Assembly: GCA_946998205.1 (NCBI GenBank)
Contig: CAMPYJ010000009.1
Span: 1-64,000, forward strand
Length of the DNA stretch: 64,000 bases
Origin: an uncultured Prevotella sp.
GTDB taxonomy: Bacteria > Bacteroidota > Bacteroidia > Bacteroidales > Bacteroidaceae
Direction: 5' to 3'
Below are positions 51,561-60,841 of this stretch, piece after piece; the first letter of the stretch is position 1, and each line of letters starts with the position of its first letter. The notes under the pieces were generated by a model, which made no database searches, was not told the DNA's origin, and saw only the letters and a program-made list of their open reading frames with translations. The position numbers and the translations under genes were made by a program.

Positions 51561-51568
51561 TATCTTTG
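51561..51568 (+). promoter_or_regulatory. -7 box of the DUF3332 gene
   Basis: TATCTTTG, 33 nt before the ATG at 51602. The longer frame start at 51566 lies inside it. No clear -33 partner. Confidence 0.5.
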
Positions 51569-51601
51569 ACTTTTGAAATCACCTATAACAAACATCGAAT
51601 T

Positions 51602-52150
51602 ATGAAAATGAAGAAACTGAAGGTCGCTACGCTGCTGTTAGCGGGTATCATGTTAACAACGTCATGCATTGGAAGCTTTGGCTTGTTCAACAAGCTGTTG
51701 AGTTGGAACAAAACAGCCACAGACAGCAAGTTCCTAAACGAAATCATCTTCCTGATTATCACTCCGGCCTACGCCATCTGCGGAACTGCCGATGTCGTGG
51801 TTCTCAACACCATTGAATTCTGGACGGGTGACAATCCCATGGCCAATATCGGCAAAACGAGTCAAGTGATGGGCCAAGACGGCAAGTACTACGCCGTGAG
51901 AACCCTGAAAGACGGCTATGAGATTACGGCGCCAACCGGTGAGGTAACGAAGTTCTTGTACGACAAGTCTACCAATTCCTGGTCACAGGTGGCCAACGGA
52001 AAGCAGACGGAGTTGTTCCGTTTCAATGAGGACGGAACCATCAAGGCCAACCTGCCAAACGGCAAAAAGATGGATGTTGCCTTGAATGAAGCTGGCGTTT
52101 ACCAGGTACACATGGCCGTAAACGGCGGCACTTATTGGGCCATGAAATAA
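51602..52150 (+). CDS. DUF3332 family lipoprotein
   Basis: A 182-residue protein with MKMKKLKVATLLLAGIMLTTSC, a lipobox-type signal (TTSC). The body fits DUF3332: FGLFNKLLSWNK, FLIITPAYAICGTADVVVLNTIEFWTGDNP (a hydrophobic stretch of two short helices) followed by a beta-rich C-terminal half. The family is widespread in gut and oral Bacteroidota and its role is unknown. Start chosen from the promoter. Confidence 0.8.
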   Translation: MKMKKLKVATLLLAGIMLTTSCIGSFGLFNKLLSWNKTATDSKFLNEIIFLIITPAYAICGTADVVVLNTIEFWTGDNPMANIGKTSQVMGQDGKYYAVRTLKDGYEITAPTGEVTKFLYDKSTNSWSQVANGKQTELFRFNEDGTIKANLPNGKKMDVALNEAGVYQVHMAVNGGTYWAMK

Positions 52151-52176
52151 GGAAGCGCACGGTAATACGAACATGA

Positions 52177-52230
52177 AACGGGCTGTTTTTGCAGGTAACG
52201 CGATGATGTCACCTACAAAAGCAGCCTGTT
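52177..52230. terminator. Hairpin terminator after the DUF3332 gene
   Basis: AACGGGCTGTTTTTGCAGGT (52177-52196) pairs with 52211-52230 in 17 of 20 positions around a 14-nt loop, followed by a T-rich run. Located between convergent genes. Confidence 0.65.
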
Positions 52231-52265
52231 TTGTTTATCCCATCCGCTTATATTTAATCGGCTTG

Positions 52266-53501
52266 TCATTGAAAAATCAACGTGGTAAGCTTGTCCGCTG
52301 ACATGATATCTTGTGCCACTTGTTGGATTTCCTGCGAGGTGACAGCATCTATTTGCTCATAAAGCCAATTGACATCCTTCTCGTATCCGCAGTGCAGAAA
52401 GGCCTTTCCAAAGTCCAAAGCGAAGCTCTCACGATTGTCAAAAGCCACGCCTAACTGTCCTTTCATTTGTCTTTTGGCCGCTTTCAGCTGATAGTCCGTC
52501 AACGGTTGTTCAATCACTCTATCCAATTCCTTACGCACCAGTCGCTGGCATTTCGGCACATCGTGTGGGTCACAGCCAAAGTATAGGCACCACAACCCCG
52601 TGTCAGTGTAGCTCACCATCGAACTTTCAACGGTATAAACCAACCCATGACGCTCGCGAAGAGACAGGTTGAGGCGGGCGTTCATGCCAGGACCACCCAG
52701 GATATTGTTCAGCAGATACAGCGGAATCCGCTCATGATGATGAATGTCGTAAGCCCGGTTTCCCATCATGACATGTGCTTGATGCGTTCCTTTCTCACTC
52801 ACAATGACCGTGGGGTCATTGCTGTTGGCCCACTGGTGCGGATGACTTGCTGACATCACGGGAGCGTTTTTCGGCATGTCCGCAGTGGCTTTGGAGAGCA
52901 ACTTAACGATTTTGTCGAACGAGACGTCACCGTCAATGAAGAAAACGGCATTCTCCGGCCGATAGAACTTGCGGGTAAAGCGCTGCGCGTCGGCCGTCAT
53001 GAATGAGCGTACCGTATCGGCCTCACCCAAGATGTTGTGTCCAAGGGGATGTCCTTTGAAGATGGTGTTCTCGAAATCATCGTATATCAGATCGGCCGGA
53101 GAGTCGTTATAGCTCTCGATTTCATCGCAAATCACCTCCTTCTCTCTTGTCAGTTCCGCTTGCGGATAGGTGCTGTGAAAGACGATGTCGGTCAGTACGT
53201 CGATGGCTCGGGCTACATGTTCTTTCAGAATGGCCACATGATATACCGTATCTTCCTTGTTGGTGAAGGCGTTGAGGTCGCCTCCCACGCTCTCCAGACT
53301 GTTGATGATGTGCCATGAACGGCGCCGCTGCGTCCCCTTGAACGTGGCATGTTCGCAGAAATGCGCCATGCCCTCTTCATCAGGTTCCTCATCCCTTGAA
53401 CCCACGTTGAGTTGATAACCGCAATAAACCACCGGCGACTGCGAAGGACGATGGATGACACGCAGACCGTTGTCAAACACAAATATATGATAATTCTGCA
53501 T
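52266..53501 (-). CDS. M16 family metallopeptidase
   Basis: A 411-residue zinc peptidase of the pitrilysin/processing-peptidase family. The inverted zinc motif HFCEH is at 47-51 with the downstream Glu in REKEVICDEIESYND, and the GGPGMNARLNLSLRERHGLVYTV segment of the second domain is clear. No signal peptide is evident, so it should be cytoplasmic, probably clearing peptides. A minus-strand TATCTTTG box lies 72 nt upstream (53574-53581). Confidence 0.92.
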   Translation of the reverse strand: MQNYHIFVFDNGLRVIHRPSQSPVVYCGYQLNVGSRDEEPDEEGMAHFCEHATFKGTQRRRSWHIINSLESVGGDLNAFTNKEDTVYHVAILKEHVARAIDVLTDIVFHSTYPQAELTREKEVICDEIESYNDSPADLIYDDFENTIFKGHPLGHNILGEADTVRSFMTADAQRFTRKFYRPENAVFFIDGDVSFDKIVKLLSKATADMPKNAPVMSASHPHQWANSNDPTVIVSEKGTHQAHVMMGNRAYDIHHHERIPLYLLNNILGGPGMNARLNLSLRERHGLVYTVESSMVSYTDTGLWCLYFGCDPHDVPKCQRLVRKELDRVIEQPLTDYQLKAAKRQMKGQLGVAFDNRESFALDFGKAFLHCGYEKDVNWLYEQIDAVTSQEIQQVAQDIMSADKLTTLIFQ

Positions 53502-53573
53502 GATTTAATTCTTACACCGCTCAGCGTCAAACCTGCATTCTACGACTGCAAGCCTAACCAAGTTAGTGGTTTG

Positions 53574-53581
53574 CAAAGATA
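53574..53581 (-). promoter_or_regulatory. Candidate -7 box for the M16 peptidase
   Basis: TATCTTTG on the minus strand, 72 nt from the ATG. No clear -33 box. Confidence 0.35.
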
Positions 53582-53621
53582 ATCAATTTAGACAGATTTA
53601 AAATTTAATACTTCTTTTTAT

Positions 53622-53652
53622 TTTGAGTTACTACCTATTTACCGTATATTTG
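53622..53652 (+). promoter_or_regulatory. Promoter of the PfkB kinase, fixing its start
   Basis: TTTG (53622-53625), 19 nt, TATATTTG (53645-53652), a full match. The in-frame ATG at 53654 begins 1 nt after the -7 box, so the ATG at 53675 must be used. Confidence 0.7.
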
Positions 53653-53674
53653 CATGAGCAAAATCAAGTATGTT

Positions 53675-54619
53675 ATGCGTAAGGTAATAGGTATCGGCGA
53701 GACTGTGCTCGATATTATTTTCAAAAACGGCCAGCCCATCGGGGCTTATCCCGGCGGTTCGACGTTCAATGGGCTTATTTCATTGGGGCGATCGGGAGTT
53801 CACACCACCTTCATCAGCGAGACGGGGAACGACCGCGTGGGGAACATGATTCGCCTTTTCCTGGAACAGAACGGCGTGGAAGCCAAACATGTGAGCACCT
53901 TTCCAGACAGCAAATCACCCATCTCCCTGGCTTTTCTCAACGAGAAGAACGATGCGGAGTATCTCTTTTACAAAGACCACCCACACGACCAACTCGACTT
54001 TGTCTTCCCTGACATCCAGCCAGACGACATCGTCATCTTCGGCTCTTACTATGCTGTCAACCCCGTGATCAGACCTCAAGTGATCGGATTGCTTGACTAT
54101 GCCCGCAGCCATGGAGCCATCATCTACTATGACGTCAACTTCAGACCAGCCCACAAGAATGACGTGATGCGCGTCACACCTAATCTGTTGGAGAATTTAG
54201 AGTATGCCGACATCGTCAGAGGCAGCAGAGAAGACTTTCAGACACTGTACAAACTTGACGACGCGGCCAAGGTATATCAGGCCGAAATATCATTCTACTG
54301 CAAACGGTTTATTTACACACAGGGAGCCGACGCCGTGCAATTGTACGCAGAAAACGGTCTCCACAAGGCCTACCCTGTGTCTGATGAAGCGCCCGTGAGC
54401 ACCATCGGAGCCGGCGACAACTTCAACGCCGGCGTGTTGTTCGGACTGCTCAGACACGGTATCACGCACCAGATGCTGGAACAAGGTTTGTCGGAGAAGC
54501 AATGGAATCAAATCATCAGCTACGGTTTACGTTTCGCCTCGGAGAGCTGTAAGAGCATACATAACTATGTTGACACCGGTTTTGCCAACCAGATGAAAGC
54601 CGAATTGGCACAAGGATAA
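53675..54619 (+). CDS. PfkB family carbohydrate kinase (fructokinase-like)
   Basis: A 314-residue sugar kinase. The N-terminal PfkB signature is GIGETVLDIIFKNGQPIGAYPGGSTFN; the C-terminal anion hole and catalytic base are in STIGAGDNFNAGVLFGLL. The first motif resembles fructokinases, but ribose, fructose or ketogluconate cannot be separated by eye. Start follows from the promoter, giving MRKVIGIGETV. FprA-type flavoprotein gene follows by 38 nt. Confidence 0.9.
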   Translation: MRKVIGIGETVLDIIFKNGQPIGAYPGGSTFNGLISLGRSGVHTTFISETGNDRVGNMIRLFLEQNGVEAKHVSTFPDSKSPISLAFLNEKNDAEYLFYKDHPHDQLDFVFPDIQPDDIVIFGSYYAVNPVIRPQVIGLLDYARSHGAIIYYDVNFRPAHKNDVMRVTPNLLENLEYADIVRGSREDFQTLYKLDDAAKVYQAEISFYCKRFIYTQGADAVQLYAENGLHKAYPVSDEAPVSTIGAGDNFNAGVLFGLLRHGITHQMLEQGLSEKQWNQIISYGLRFASESCKSIHNYVDTGFANQMKAELAQG

Positions 54620-54657
54620 GCAGATTTCACTTCATTAATCACATAATAAATACAAAT

Positions 54658-55851
54658 ATGATAGAACTCAAGAATAATGTCTATTATGTAGGTGTGAACG
54701 ACCGCAACAAGTCTTTGTTCGAAGGCTTGTGGCCTCTGCCGGCGGGCGTTTCATACAATTCGTACCTGATAGACGACGAAAAAGTGTGCCTCATCGACGC
54801 TGTTCAAGTGGATTTCTTCACGCAATTCATCGAAAACCTGCATGAGGTGCTGGGCGACCGACCCATCGATTACCTCGTAGTGAACCACATGGAACCCGAC
54901 CACAGCGGTTCTATGGGACTGCTGAAGAAGTACTATCCCAACATTCAAGTCATCGGTAACAAGAAAACCTTCGACTTGCTGGCCGGCTTCTACGGCATCA
55001 AAGATCAAACGATTGAAGTGAAACATGGCGAAGTGATAGACCTCGGTCATCACAAGTTGAAGTTCTTCATGACGCCCATGGTGCACTGGCCCGAAACGAT
55101 GATGACGCTCGACGAGACCGACCACATGCTGTTCTCGGGCGATGGCTTTGGATGTTTCGGCGCATTGAATGGTGGTATCCTGGACGAAGAGATTGACACC
55201 AGCTGGGCTTGGTTGGAGATGGTGCGCTATTACAGTAACATCGTAGGAAAATATGGCGTACCCGTACAGAACGCCTTGAAGAAGTTGGCCGATCAACAGA
55301 TTGATTACATCTGCTCCACCCACGGCCCCGTATGGCACCAGGAGGTGCCGAAAGTGGTAGACCTCTATGACAAAATGTCCAAATACGAAACCGATGAGGG
55401 CATCGTCATCTGCTACGGAACCATGTATGGCAACACCGAACGCATGGCGGAAACCATCGCGAGAGCAGCCAGTCAGGCCGGAATCAAGAACATTTGCATG
55501 TACAACATTTCGAAGACGCACCACTCTTACATCCTCCGTGACATCTTCCGTTACCGTGGATTGATTGTGGGAGCGCCAACCTACAACAACGGATTGTACC
55601 ACGAGATGTCCGAACTGCTGTCAGAAATAGCCAACCACGACATCAAGAACCATTACATCGGATGGTTTGGCAGCTATGGATGGGCAAGCAAAGCCGTACC
55701 CACCATTGCCGAATGGATAGACACCAAGCTCAAATTTGAGCCTGTTGGAACGCCCGTAGAAATGAAACAAGCCATGTCAAAAGACGTACGTCGCCAGTGC
55801 GAAGAACTGGGAAAGGCCATGGCTGAACGCCTGAAAGCCGACCGAAAATAG
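54658..55851 (+). CDS. FprA family A-type flavoprotein
   Basis: A 397-residue flavodiiron protein. The metallo-beta-lactamase-like domain (1-245) has the diiron ligands HMEPDH at ~77-82 and further His/Asp residues (HWPETMM, FSGDGFG), and the flavodoxin domain (~250-397) has CYGTMYGNTERMAE. Such proteins reduce O2 to water or NO to N2O, protecting an anaerobe. No rubredoxin domain is fused. A perfect hairpin terminator follows 16 nt after the stop. Confidence 0.94.
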   Translation: MIELKNNVYYVGVNDRNKSLFEGLWPLPAGVSYNSYLIDDEKVCLIDAVQVDFFTQFIENLHEVLGDRPIDYLVVNHMEPDHSGSMGLLKKYYPNIQVIGNKKTFDLLAGFYGIKDQTIEVKHGEVIDLGHHKLKFFMTPMVHWPETMMTLDETDHMLFSGDGFGCFGALNGGILDEEIDTSWAWLEMVRYYSNIVGKYGVPVQNALKKLADQQIDYICSTHGPVWHQEVPKVVDLYDKMSKYETDEGIVICYGTMYGNTERMAETIARAASQAGIKNICMYNISKTHHSYILRDIFRYRGLIVGAPTYNNGLYHEMSELLSEIANHDIKNHYIGWFGSYGWASKAVPTIAEWIDTKLKFEPVGTPVEMKQAMSKDVRRQCEELGKAMAERLKADRK

Positions 55852-55867
55852 TGTTGTTTAGGCCATT

Positions 55868-55912
55868 TCCATAGACCCATGACCTTTGTCTATCATGGGT
55901 CTATGGATTTTT
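55868..55912 (+). terminator. Rho-independent terminator after the A-type flavoprotein
   Basis: A perfect 15-bp stem, TCCATAGACCCATGA with its complement, a 10-nt loop and a run of five Ts. It follows the flavoprotein stop by 16 nt. Confidence 0.9.
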
Positions 55913-56156
55913 CCTTTTACCGATAGGTACCTATTCTTTGGCGTATCGCACATTAACGCATGCGAAAGAAGCGAGCGTACACCTCGTTTATACCTATACG
56001 GAACACGCCGAACGCAGACAAACTCACATTGTCATTTCTTTTGACAACAACCCCTTTCTCCTTTCATTATTTACAACCAGCCAACCAGTTGGGTGCAAAT
56101 ACGCGAATTACGAATAAGTTTCATAACTCACAGATACACAATATATTGCAGAGAAA
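55913..56156. other. Non-coding spacer before the 22-nt array
   Basis: I find no convincing gene in this stretch. It is of mixed composition and runs into the repeat array at 56157. Bases 56311-56431 continue, less regularly, toward the sulfatase stop. Confidence 0.4.
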
Positions 56157-56310
56157 TCGATGTTTTTGACAGTCTAAAGATACCTTTTAGAGCAATTAAA
56201 GCATTGAGTTTGCAGGCAAAACGCAATGCTTTTGCACCACGAACCCATGTCAATTGACGGCCAAAAGGGCGCAAAAAACGAGGCTATCGCTATGTTTTTT
56301 GTTCAAAACA
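56157..56310. repeat. Array of the degenerate 22-nt repeat downstream of the sulfatase
   Basis: Units step at 22 nt: 56157, 56179, 56201, 56223, 56245, 56267 and 56289. Good units begin GCATTGAG, GCAATGC and GCTATG and contain TTTTG or CTTTT followed by CAAAA. It lies between the convergent flavoprotein and sulfatase genes. Confidence 0.6.
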
Positions 56311-56431
56311 CGGGTTTTCTTGACTTTCAACGCCATCAAAACGCACAATTTACACCGTCGTCCTTTCTATTTCAGGAGTTTACGAAAGGCATTTTATTGT
56401 CATTTTTCAGGACAAAAAAGAAGAAAACCGA

Positions 56432-57973
56432 CTATTCTTCGTCCGGCCACTTACAAGGCTTACCCGTACGAATCAGCATGGGACGCTGGGCATTCATGCC
56501 GCGCAGCTTCTTGCCCAACAACGCAGAAAGCTGCTTCACCTTCTGCGGATTCTGTCCAGCCACGTTCTCCTTCTCCCCAATGTCCGAGGATACATGGTAC
56601 AACTCTTTCCGCCCCGAGGGATAGTCGTAAATCAGTTTCCAATCCCCTTGGCGTATGGCACAGTTAAGACTAATGCCTGGTCCGGAGCCGTCCCATATAT
56701 TCGGCACGTTCCATACGATGGCCCTATGTCGCAGAGCCTTGTCCGTACGTCCTTGCAGCGATGGCACCAAGTCCATGCCGTCAATGGTCTGTGGCACCTG
56801 GTAATGGGTGATTCGCGCCATGTGAAGGATGGTGGGGTACAAATCTTCTACCATGATGCTGGCATCGTTTCGCACGCCTGGCTTCACAACGTCGTTCCAT
56901 TTCACGATAAAGGGAACCCGGATTCCCCCTTCATAGAGCGAACCTTTTCCGCTTTTCAAGGGAGCGTTCTGAGTGTACAATGGTCCGTCGCGCCACTGCT
57001 GAGAAGAAGCCAGTCCGCCGTTATCGCCTAAAAAGATGATGATGGTGTTGTCGGCCTCCTTGTTCTTTTCGAGCCAATCCATGATGTCGCCCAAGCTCTT
57101 GTCCATACCCTCGACCAGTGAAGCGTAGGCTGCATCCTTGTCAGAAAGCCCACGGCGGACATATTTGGGGAAGAAACGCATGTCTTTGTCAACCGGTATA
57201 TGCACCGCATAGTGCGACATGTAAAGATAAAAGGGCTGTCCATACTTCTTCGCCTTGTCAAGTGCCTTGAGGGCCTCCTTGGTGAGAGCCTCCGTTGCGA
57301 ACGTTCCTGTTCCCCAATAAGCCTGCAGCCCGGGGATGGCGTTGAGTGCGTATGGTTTTCCATCCTTGGTGTGACCGTAATTCAGTTCGCTGAGGTATGT
57401 GGCCAAACCACCGGCAGCCGAACCCGTGATGTTGACCTCGAAACCGAAATGACACGGATTCTCTCCCGGCGTGTCGATGGCTCCCCAATGCGCCTTACCG
57501 CAATGAATGGTGTGATAGCCGTTGTCTTTCAGTAGCTGAACGAACGACTTAGCCATGGTGGTATGCGCGACCGTAGACACCTGCGCGATGCCGTTGCAGT
57601 TCCAGTCGGCAGGCTTCACGCTGTCGTTTCTGGCATCCGTCATCATATCCCGCTGCAAAGTCCAGTTGGTAACACGGTGACGCGCCATGTTCATGCCCGT
57701 CATCAAGCTGCAACGCGTGGGCGAACTCACCGGACAGGCGTATGCCTGCGTGAACATCATGCCTTGACTGGCCAGCCGCTCCATGTTGGGCGTGTGGTAC
57801 ATCTCGTTGTAGCGTGTCTTCTGACGCCAAAACGGCACCGACGTATCCTGCCAGCCCAAATCATCGACGATAAAGACGATGATGTTGGGACGGCTGTCTT
57901 TCGGCCGTGCGAAAGCGGTGCCACACCCCAAGAAGGAAGCGGCGACCATGGTTGTGAAGAATTTGTTGGTCAT
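56432..57973 (-). CDS. Exported sulfatase, serine-type
   Basis: A 513-residue arylsulfatase-fold enzyme with signal peptide MTNKFFTTMVAASFLGCGTAFA. The formylglycine site reads SSPTR (Ser83-Ser84-Pro85-Thr86-Arg87), so the converted residue is Ser83 and an anaerobic sulfatase-maturating enzyme would be needed. Metal ligands are in FIVDDLGWQD and FLGDNGG. It probably removes sulfate from host mucin, glycosaminoglycan or algal glycans. The start at 57973 is chosen because it gives the signal peptide. No maturase gene is in the window. Confidence 0.9.
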   Translation of the reverse strand: MTNKFFTTMVAASFLGCGTAFARPKDSRPNIIVFIVDDLGWQDTSVPFWRQKTRYNEMYHTPNMERLASQGMMFTQAYACPVSSPTRCSLMTGMNMARHRVTNWTLQRDMMTDARNDSVKPADWNCNGIAQVSTVAHTTMAKSFVQLLKDNGYHTIHCGKAHWGAIDTPGENPCHFGFEVNITGSAAGGLATYLSELNYGHTKDGKPYALNAIPGLQAYWGTGTFATEALTKEALKALDKAKKYGQPFYLYMSHYAVHIPVDKDMRFFPKYVRRGLSDKDAAYASLVEGMDKSLGDIMDWLEKNKEADNTIIIFLGDNGGLASSQQWRDGPLYTQNAPLKSGKGSLYEGGIRVPFIVKWNDVVKPGVRNDASIMVEDLYPTILHMARITHYQVPQTIDGMDLVPSLQGRTDKALRHRAIVWNVPNIWDGSGPGISLNCAIRQGDWKLIYDYPSGRKELYHVSSDIGEKENVAGQNPQKVKQLSALLGKKLRGMNAQRPMLIRTGKPCKWPDEE

Positions 57974-58045
57974 GAGTGAAGTAAGATATGATTCGGGAAA
58001 TCCACCCATGTTCCCTGGTTGGTTCTTTGATGCGAAACAGGAAAA

Positions 58046-58885
58046 TCAAGCCAAATCAACATGACTTACCTGTATCTTTTCATGCAAGAACACTTGGGCA
58101 GACTCTTGAAAACGGATGGGGTTTTCGGTTGTAAAATATCGGCAAGTGCCCGTTTTCGTACACATCGCGTTCATTTCCGGGTGTCGTTTCAGATAGTCCT
58201 TCAAGCTGTTGGCCACATATTCGCCTTGAGCTACGATGCGAACGCCCGGACGTTTGTACTTCTCTATCTTGGGCATGAGCAGCGGATAGTGGGTACACCC
58301 CAAGATAATCGTATCAATGAGCGCGTCTTTTCGTGCCAACGCATCCATTCGCTTCTTTACGAAATAGTCGGCACCCGGACTGTCCGCCTCGTTGTATTCT
58401 ACCAACGGAACCCAGAAAGGGCATGCGATACCCGTTACCTGTATGTCGGGAAAGAGCTTTCGTATCTCGAGTTGGTAGCTCCTGCTCTTCACTGTCCCCT
58501 CGGTAGCGAGCAGCCCCACATGACGACTCTTGGTGAGACTGCCGATGACTTCGGCCGTTGGACGAATCACGCCCAGCACCCTTCTACCGGGATCGAGCAG
58601 GGACAAGTCATGCTGCTGGATGGTTCTCAGAGCCTTGGCTGACGCGGTGTTGCAGCCCAGGATGACGAGATGGCACCCCATCTCGAAGAGTTTGACTACC
58701 GCTTGCCGCGTGAATTCGTACACCACATCAAACGAACGCATCCCGTAAGGTGCGCGCGCGTTGTCACCCAGATACGCATAATCGTATTCGGGCAGCAACT
58801 GACGGATGCCATGAAGGATGGTCAGTCCGCCGTAACCTGAGTCGAACACCCCGATGGGACCGGGCGTTTGAGGAAGTTGAGCCAT
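58046..58885 (-). CDS. murI: Glutamate racemase
   Basis: A 279-residue cofactor-independent racemase making D-glutamate for peptidoglycan. The catalytic pair is Cys78 in LGCNTAS and Cys197 in LGCTHYPLL, with Asp15-Ser16 in GVFDSGYGGL and the DNARAPYG loop. It closes the minus-strand run uppS-bamA-ompH-ompH-ompH-murI, a usual Bacteroidota order, and follows the last ompH by 16 nt. Confidence 0.95.
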   Translation of the reverse strand: MAQLPQTPGPIGVFDSGYGGLTILHGIRQLLPEYDYAYLGDNARAPYGMRSFDVVYEFTRQAVVKLFEMGCHLVILGCNTASAKALRTIQQHDLSLLDPGRRVLGVIRPTAEVIGSLTKSRHVGLLATEGTVKSRSYQLEIRKLFPDIQVTGIACPFWVPLVEYNEADSPGADYFVKKRMDALARKDALIDTIILGCTHYPLLMPKIEKYKRPGVRIVAQGEYVANSLKDYLKRHPEMNAMCTKTGTCRYFTTENPIRFQESAQVFLHEKIQVSHVDLA

Positions 58886-58901
58886 AGCGTGTCTGTCGCG
58901 A

Positions 58902-59423
58902 CTATTTTCCGCCTTTAGACAAAAGGCTCAGCGCCGCATCATTAAGATTGTCACCGTAAGCCGCATCAACATAGGGCAGCGCGTCGCCATCGGCGTTCAG
59001 CACGAAAGCGTATCCACGCTCCTGCCCCAGCTTACGTACGGCGCTGAGCACTTTTCCCTTGACCGGCGCCATGGCGTCTCGTTCGGCTTCGGCCAGCAAA
59101 CGCCGCGCCTCTTTCTTGAAAGCGACGTTCCTCTCCATCATATCCTGCAGTTCGGCTTGTCGTTTCTGCATGATGATTGGTGCGAAATCACGCTGCCCGT
59201 CGAGGAATTCCTCATATTTCTTATTGAACTCATCCTCCGACCGTTTGGTTTCTGCATCGTACTTCGCTCGCAGGTCAGCAATGTTTTTCCGGGCCGCGGA
59301 GTACTCCGGAACGGCCTTCATCAAGGTGCTTAAGTTGAAATACCCAAACTTAGGCAGGGCTTGTTGGGCCCGGGCTGCGAAAGGTATCATCAACAGAAAC
59401 AGAAATAAGAGTTGTTTTTTCAT
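58902..59423 (-). CDS. OmpH/Skp family periplasmic chaperone, copy 3
   Basis: A 173-residue Skp-like chaperone. MKKQLLFLFLLMIPFAARAQ is a signal peptide. FGYFNLSTLMKAVPEYSAA is the usual first strand, then a long charged coiled-coil (~45-120) with a KGKVLSAVRKLGQERGYAFVL ending (each part recognisable in the family). It should hold unfolded outer-membrane proteins on their way to BamA. It is the most distant of the three copies and is separated from the next by 270 nt without a recognisable gene. Confidence 0.87.
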   Translation of the reverse strand: MKKQLLFLFLLMIPFAARAQQALPKFGYFNLSTLMKAVPEYSAARKNIADLRAKYDAETKRSEDEFNKKYEEFLDGQRDFAPIIMQKRQAELQDMMERNVAFKKEARRLLAEAERDAMAPVKGKVLSAVRKLGQERGYAFVLNADGDALPYVDAAYGDNLNDAALSLLSKGGK

Positions 59424-59694
59424 CGTCTAATGATTTATGTTGTTATTGCCGGATGGGCCACGTTCCCCACCTCTTGCTGATTCTTTCAGCGGCAACCCGC
59501 CGCTGTTGATTGCCGTTTGCCGCAGGAAAGAAACCGAAAGGAGTTGGCAAACCGTTGTCCACGCCTTGCACATAAGTCCGTGACTGCCAAATCCTCCCCC
59601 TGCATGTGGCAAGTTTCTCCAAGCCTGCGTCGCCCCTGTGAAAGGATTCTTTCAATACTGATGAATCCGTGAGCGGCAGACCCAGTGCCCCTAA

Positions 59695-60195
59695 CTACTT
59701 TTTCTTGGCCAACTCAGCCTTTACCTTTGCGGTGACATCTTCGCTCAGCGTCTGGCTGATATAAGGGATGCCGGATGTGACATCCATGATGTATACATAG
59801 TTTCCGGCCTTGCCTACGGCCTGAATGGCGTTGACCAACTTGACCGTGATGGGCTGCATTTTCTCCTGCTGAGCTTTCTGCAAAGCCTGCGTGTTATCGT
59901 TATAGGCCGTGCGAATCTTCTCGTTCAGCTTCATCAACTCATCCTCCGTCTCCTTTTGCTTCGTGGCATTCATGGTCGACTTCGTCTTCTCATATTCCTG
60001 AGCCTTGCGCTGCAATTCGTCTTGCATGGCCTTCAAGTCATTCTCATACTGCTTGGCAGTGGCTTCAATCTCACCGCGCGCCTTCACAAACTCAGGCATG
60101 TCGTTCATTATCTGCTGTGAGTTCAGATGACCAAACTTCTGCGCAAACATCGACATCGGCGCCAAAAGCGCCAACATTAAAATAAGTTTTTTCAT
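59695..60195 (-). CDS. OmpH/Skp family periplasmic chaperone, copy 2
   Basis: A 166-residue exported coiled-coil chaperone with signal MKKLILMLALLAPMSMFAQ, opening strand FGHLNSQQIMNDMPEFV, a long Glu/Lys/Gln coiled-coil and C-terminal strand AGNYVYIMD. Likely works with the other copies and BamA in outer-membrane protein assembly. It follows the first ompH by 28 nt, so co-expression is expected. Confidence 0.9.
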   Translation of the reverse strand: MKKLILMLALLAPMSMFAQKFGHLNSQQIMNDMPEFVKARGEIEATAKQYENDLKAMQDELQRKAQEYEKTKSTMNATKQKETEDELMKLNEKIRTAYNDNTQALQKAQQEKMQPITVKLVNAIQAVGKAGNYVYIMDVTSGIPYISQTLSEDVTAKVKAELAKKK

Positions 60196-60223
60196 TTTCT
60201 TTTGTTCTTTATTTGATTAATTA

Positions 60224-60736
60224 TTAATTCGAATAGCCCAGTTTCCGCAACACTTCATTGCTGATGTCTATCTTGGGTGAACCGAAGATGATGCCCGAAT
60301 TGGACGCGCGGTCAACGACCAACGAGTACCCATGCGATTCGGATATGTCCCTCACAGCGTTGTATATCTCCTCTTGGATGGGGGTCATCAGGCTCTCACG
60401 CTTTTTAAACAGTTCGCCTTCTGGCCCGAAATACTTTCGTTTCAGCTCGCCGGCGGCCTTCTCCTTCTTCATGATTTGCTCCTGCCGGGCTTTCTTTTGC
60501 TCTTGCGAGAGAAACACCACCTCGTTCTGATAGTTCTTATACATCGTGGTTGCTTCCGCGTTCAGAGCCTCCACCTCAGCCTGCCATTTCTTGCTTACCT
60601 GGTTCAATTGTTCATTGGCACGCTCGTATGCGGGGATGTTCTTCAACACATATTCCATGTCAACCAGTGCGAATTTCTGCGCACCGATGCCTAATGTCGC
60701 CATCAACATCAAGCTCATCAATATCATTTTCTTCAT
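60224..60736 (-). CDS. OmpH/Skp family periplasmic chaperone, copy 1
   Basis: A 170-residue exported chaperone with signal MKKMILMSLMLMATLGIGAQ, opening strand FALVDMEYVLKNIPAYERA, a long charged coiled-coil and C-terminal SHGYSLVVDRASNSGIIFG. It is the copy nearest bamA. The order bamA then ompH is standard; three in a row is an expansion. Confidence 0.9.
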   Translation of the reverse strand: MKKMILMSLMLMATLGIGAQKFALVDMEYVLKNIPAYERANEQLNQVSKKWQAEVEALNAEATTMYKNYQNEVVFLSQEQKKARQEQIMKKEKAAGELKRKYFGPEGELFKKRESLMTPIQEEIYNAVRDISESHGYSLVVDRASNSGIIFGSPKIDISNEVLRKLGYSN

Positions 60737-60841
60737 CAGTTCTTCTTTATTTTAATCCTATCATTAGACGAACGTTGTTCAACGTACTTTCGTTTGGCCA
60801 TCAATGAGCATTCAACCGCTGTCAAACCCATTTTAAGTTTC

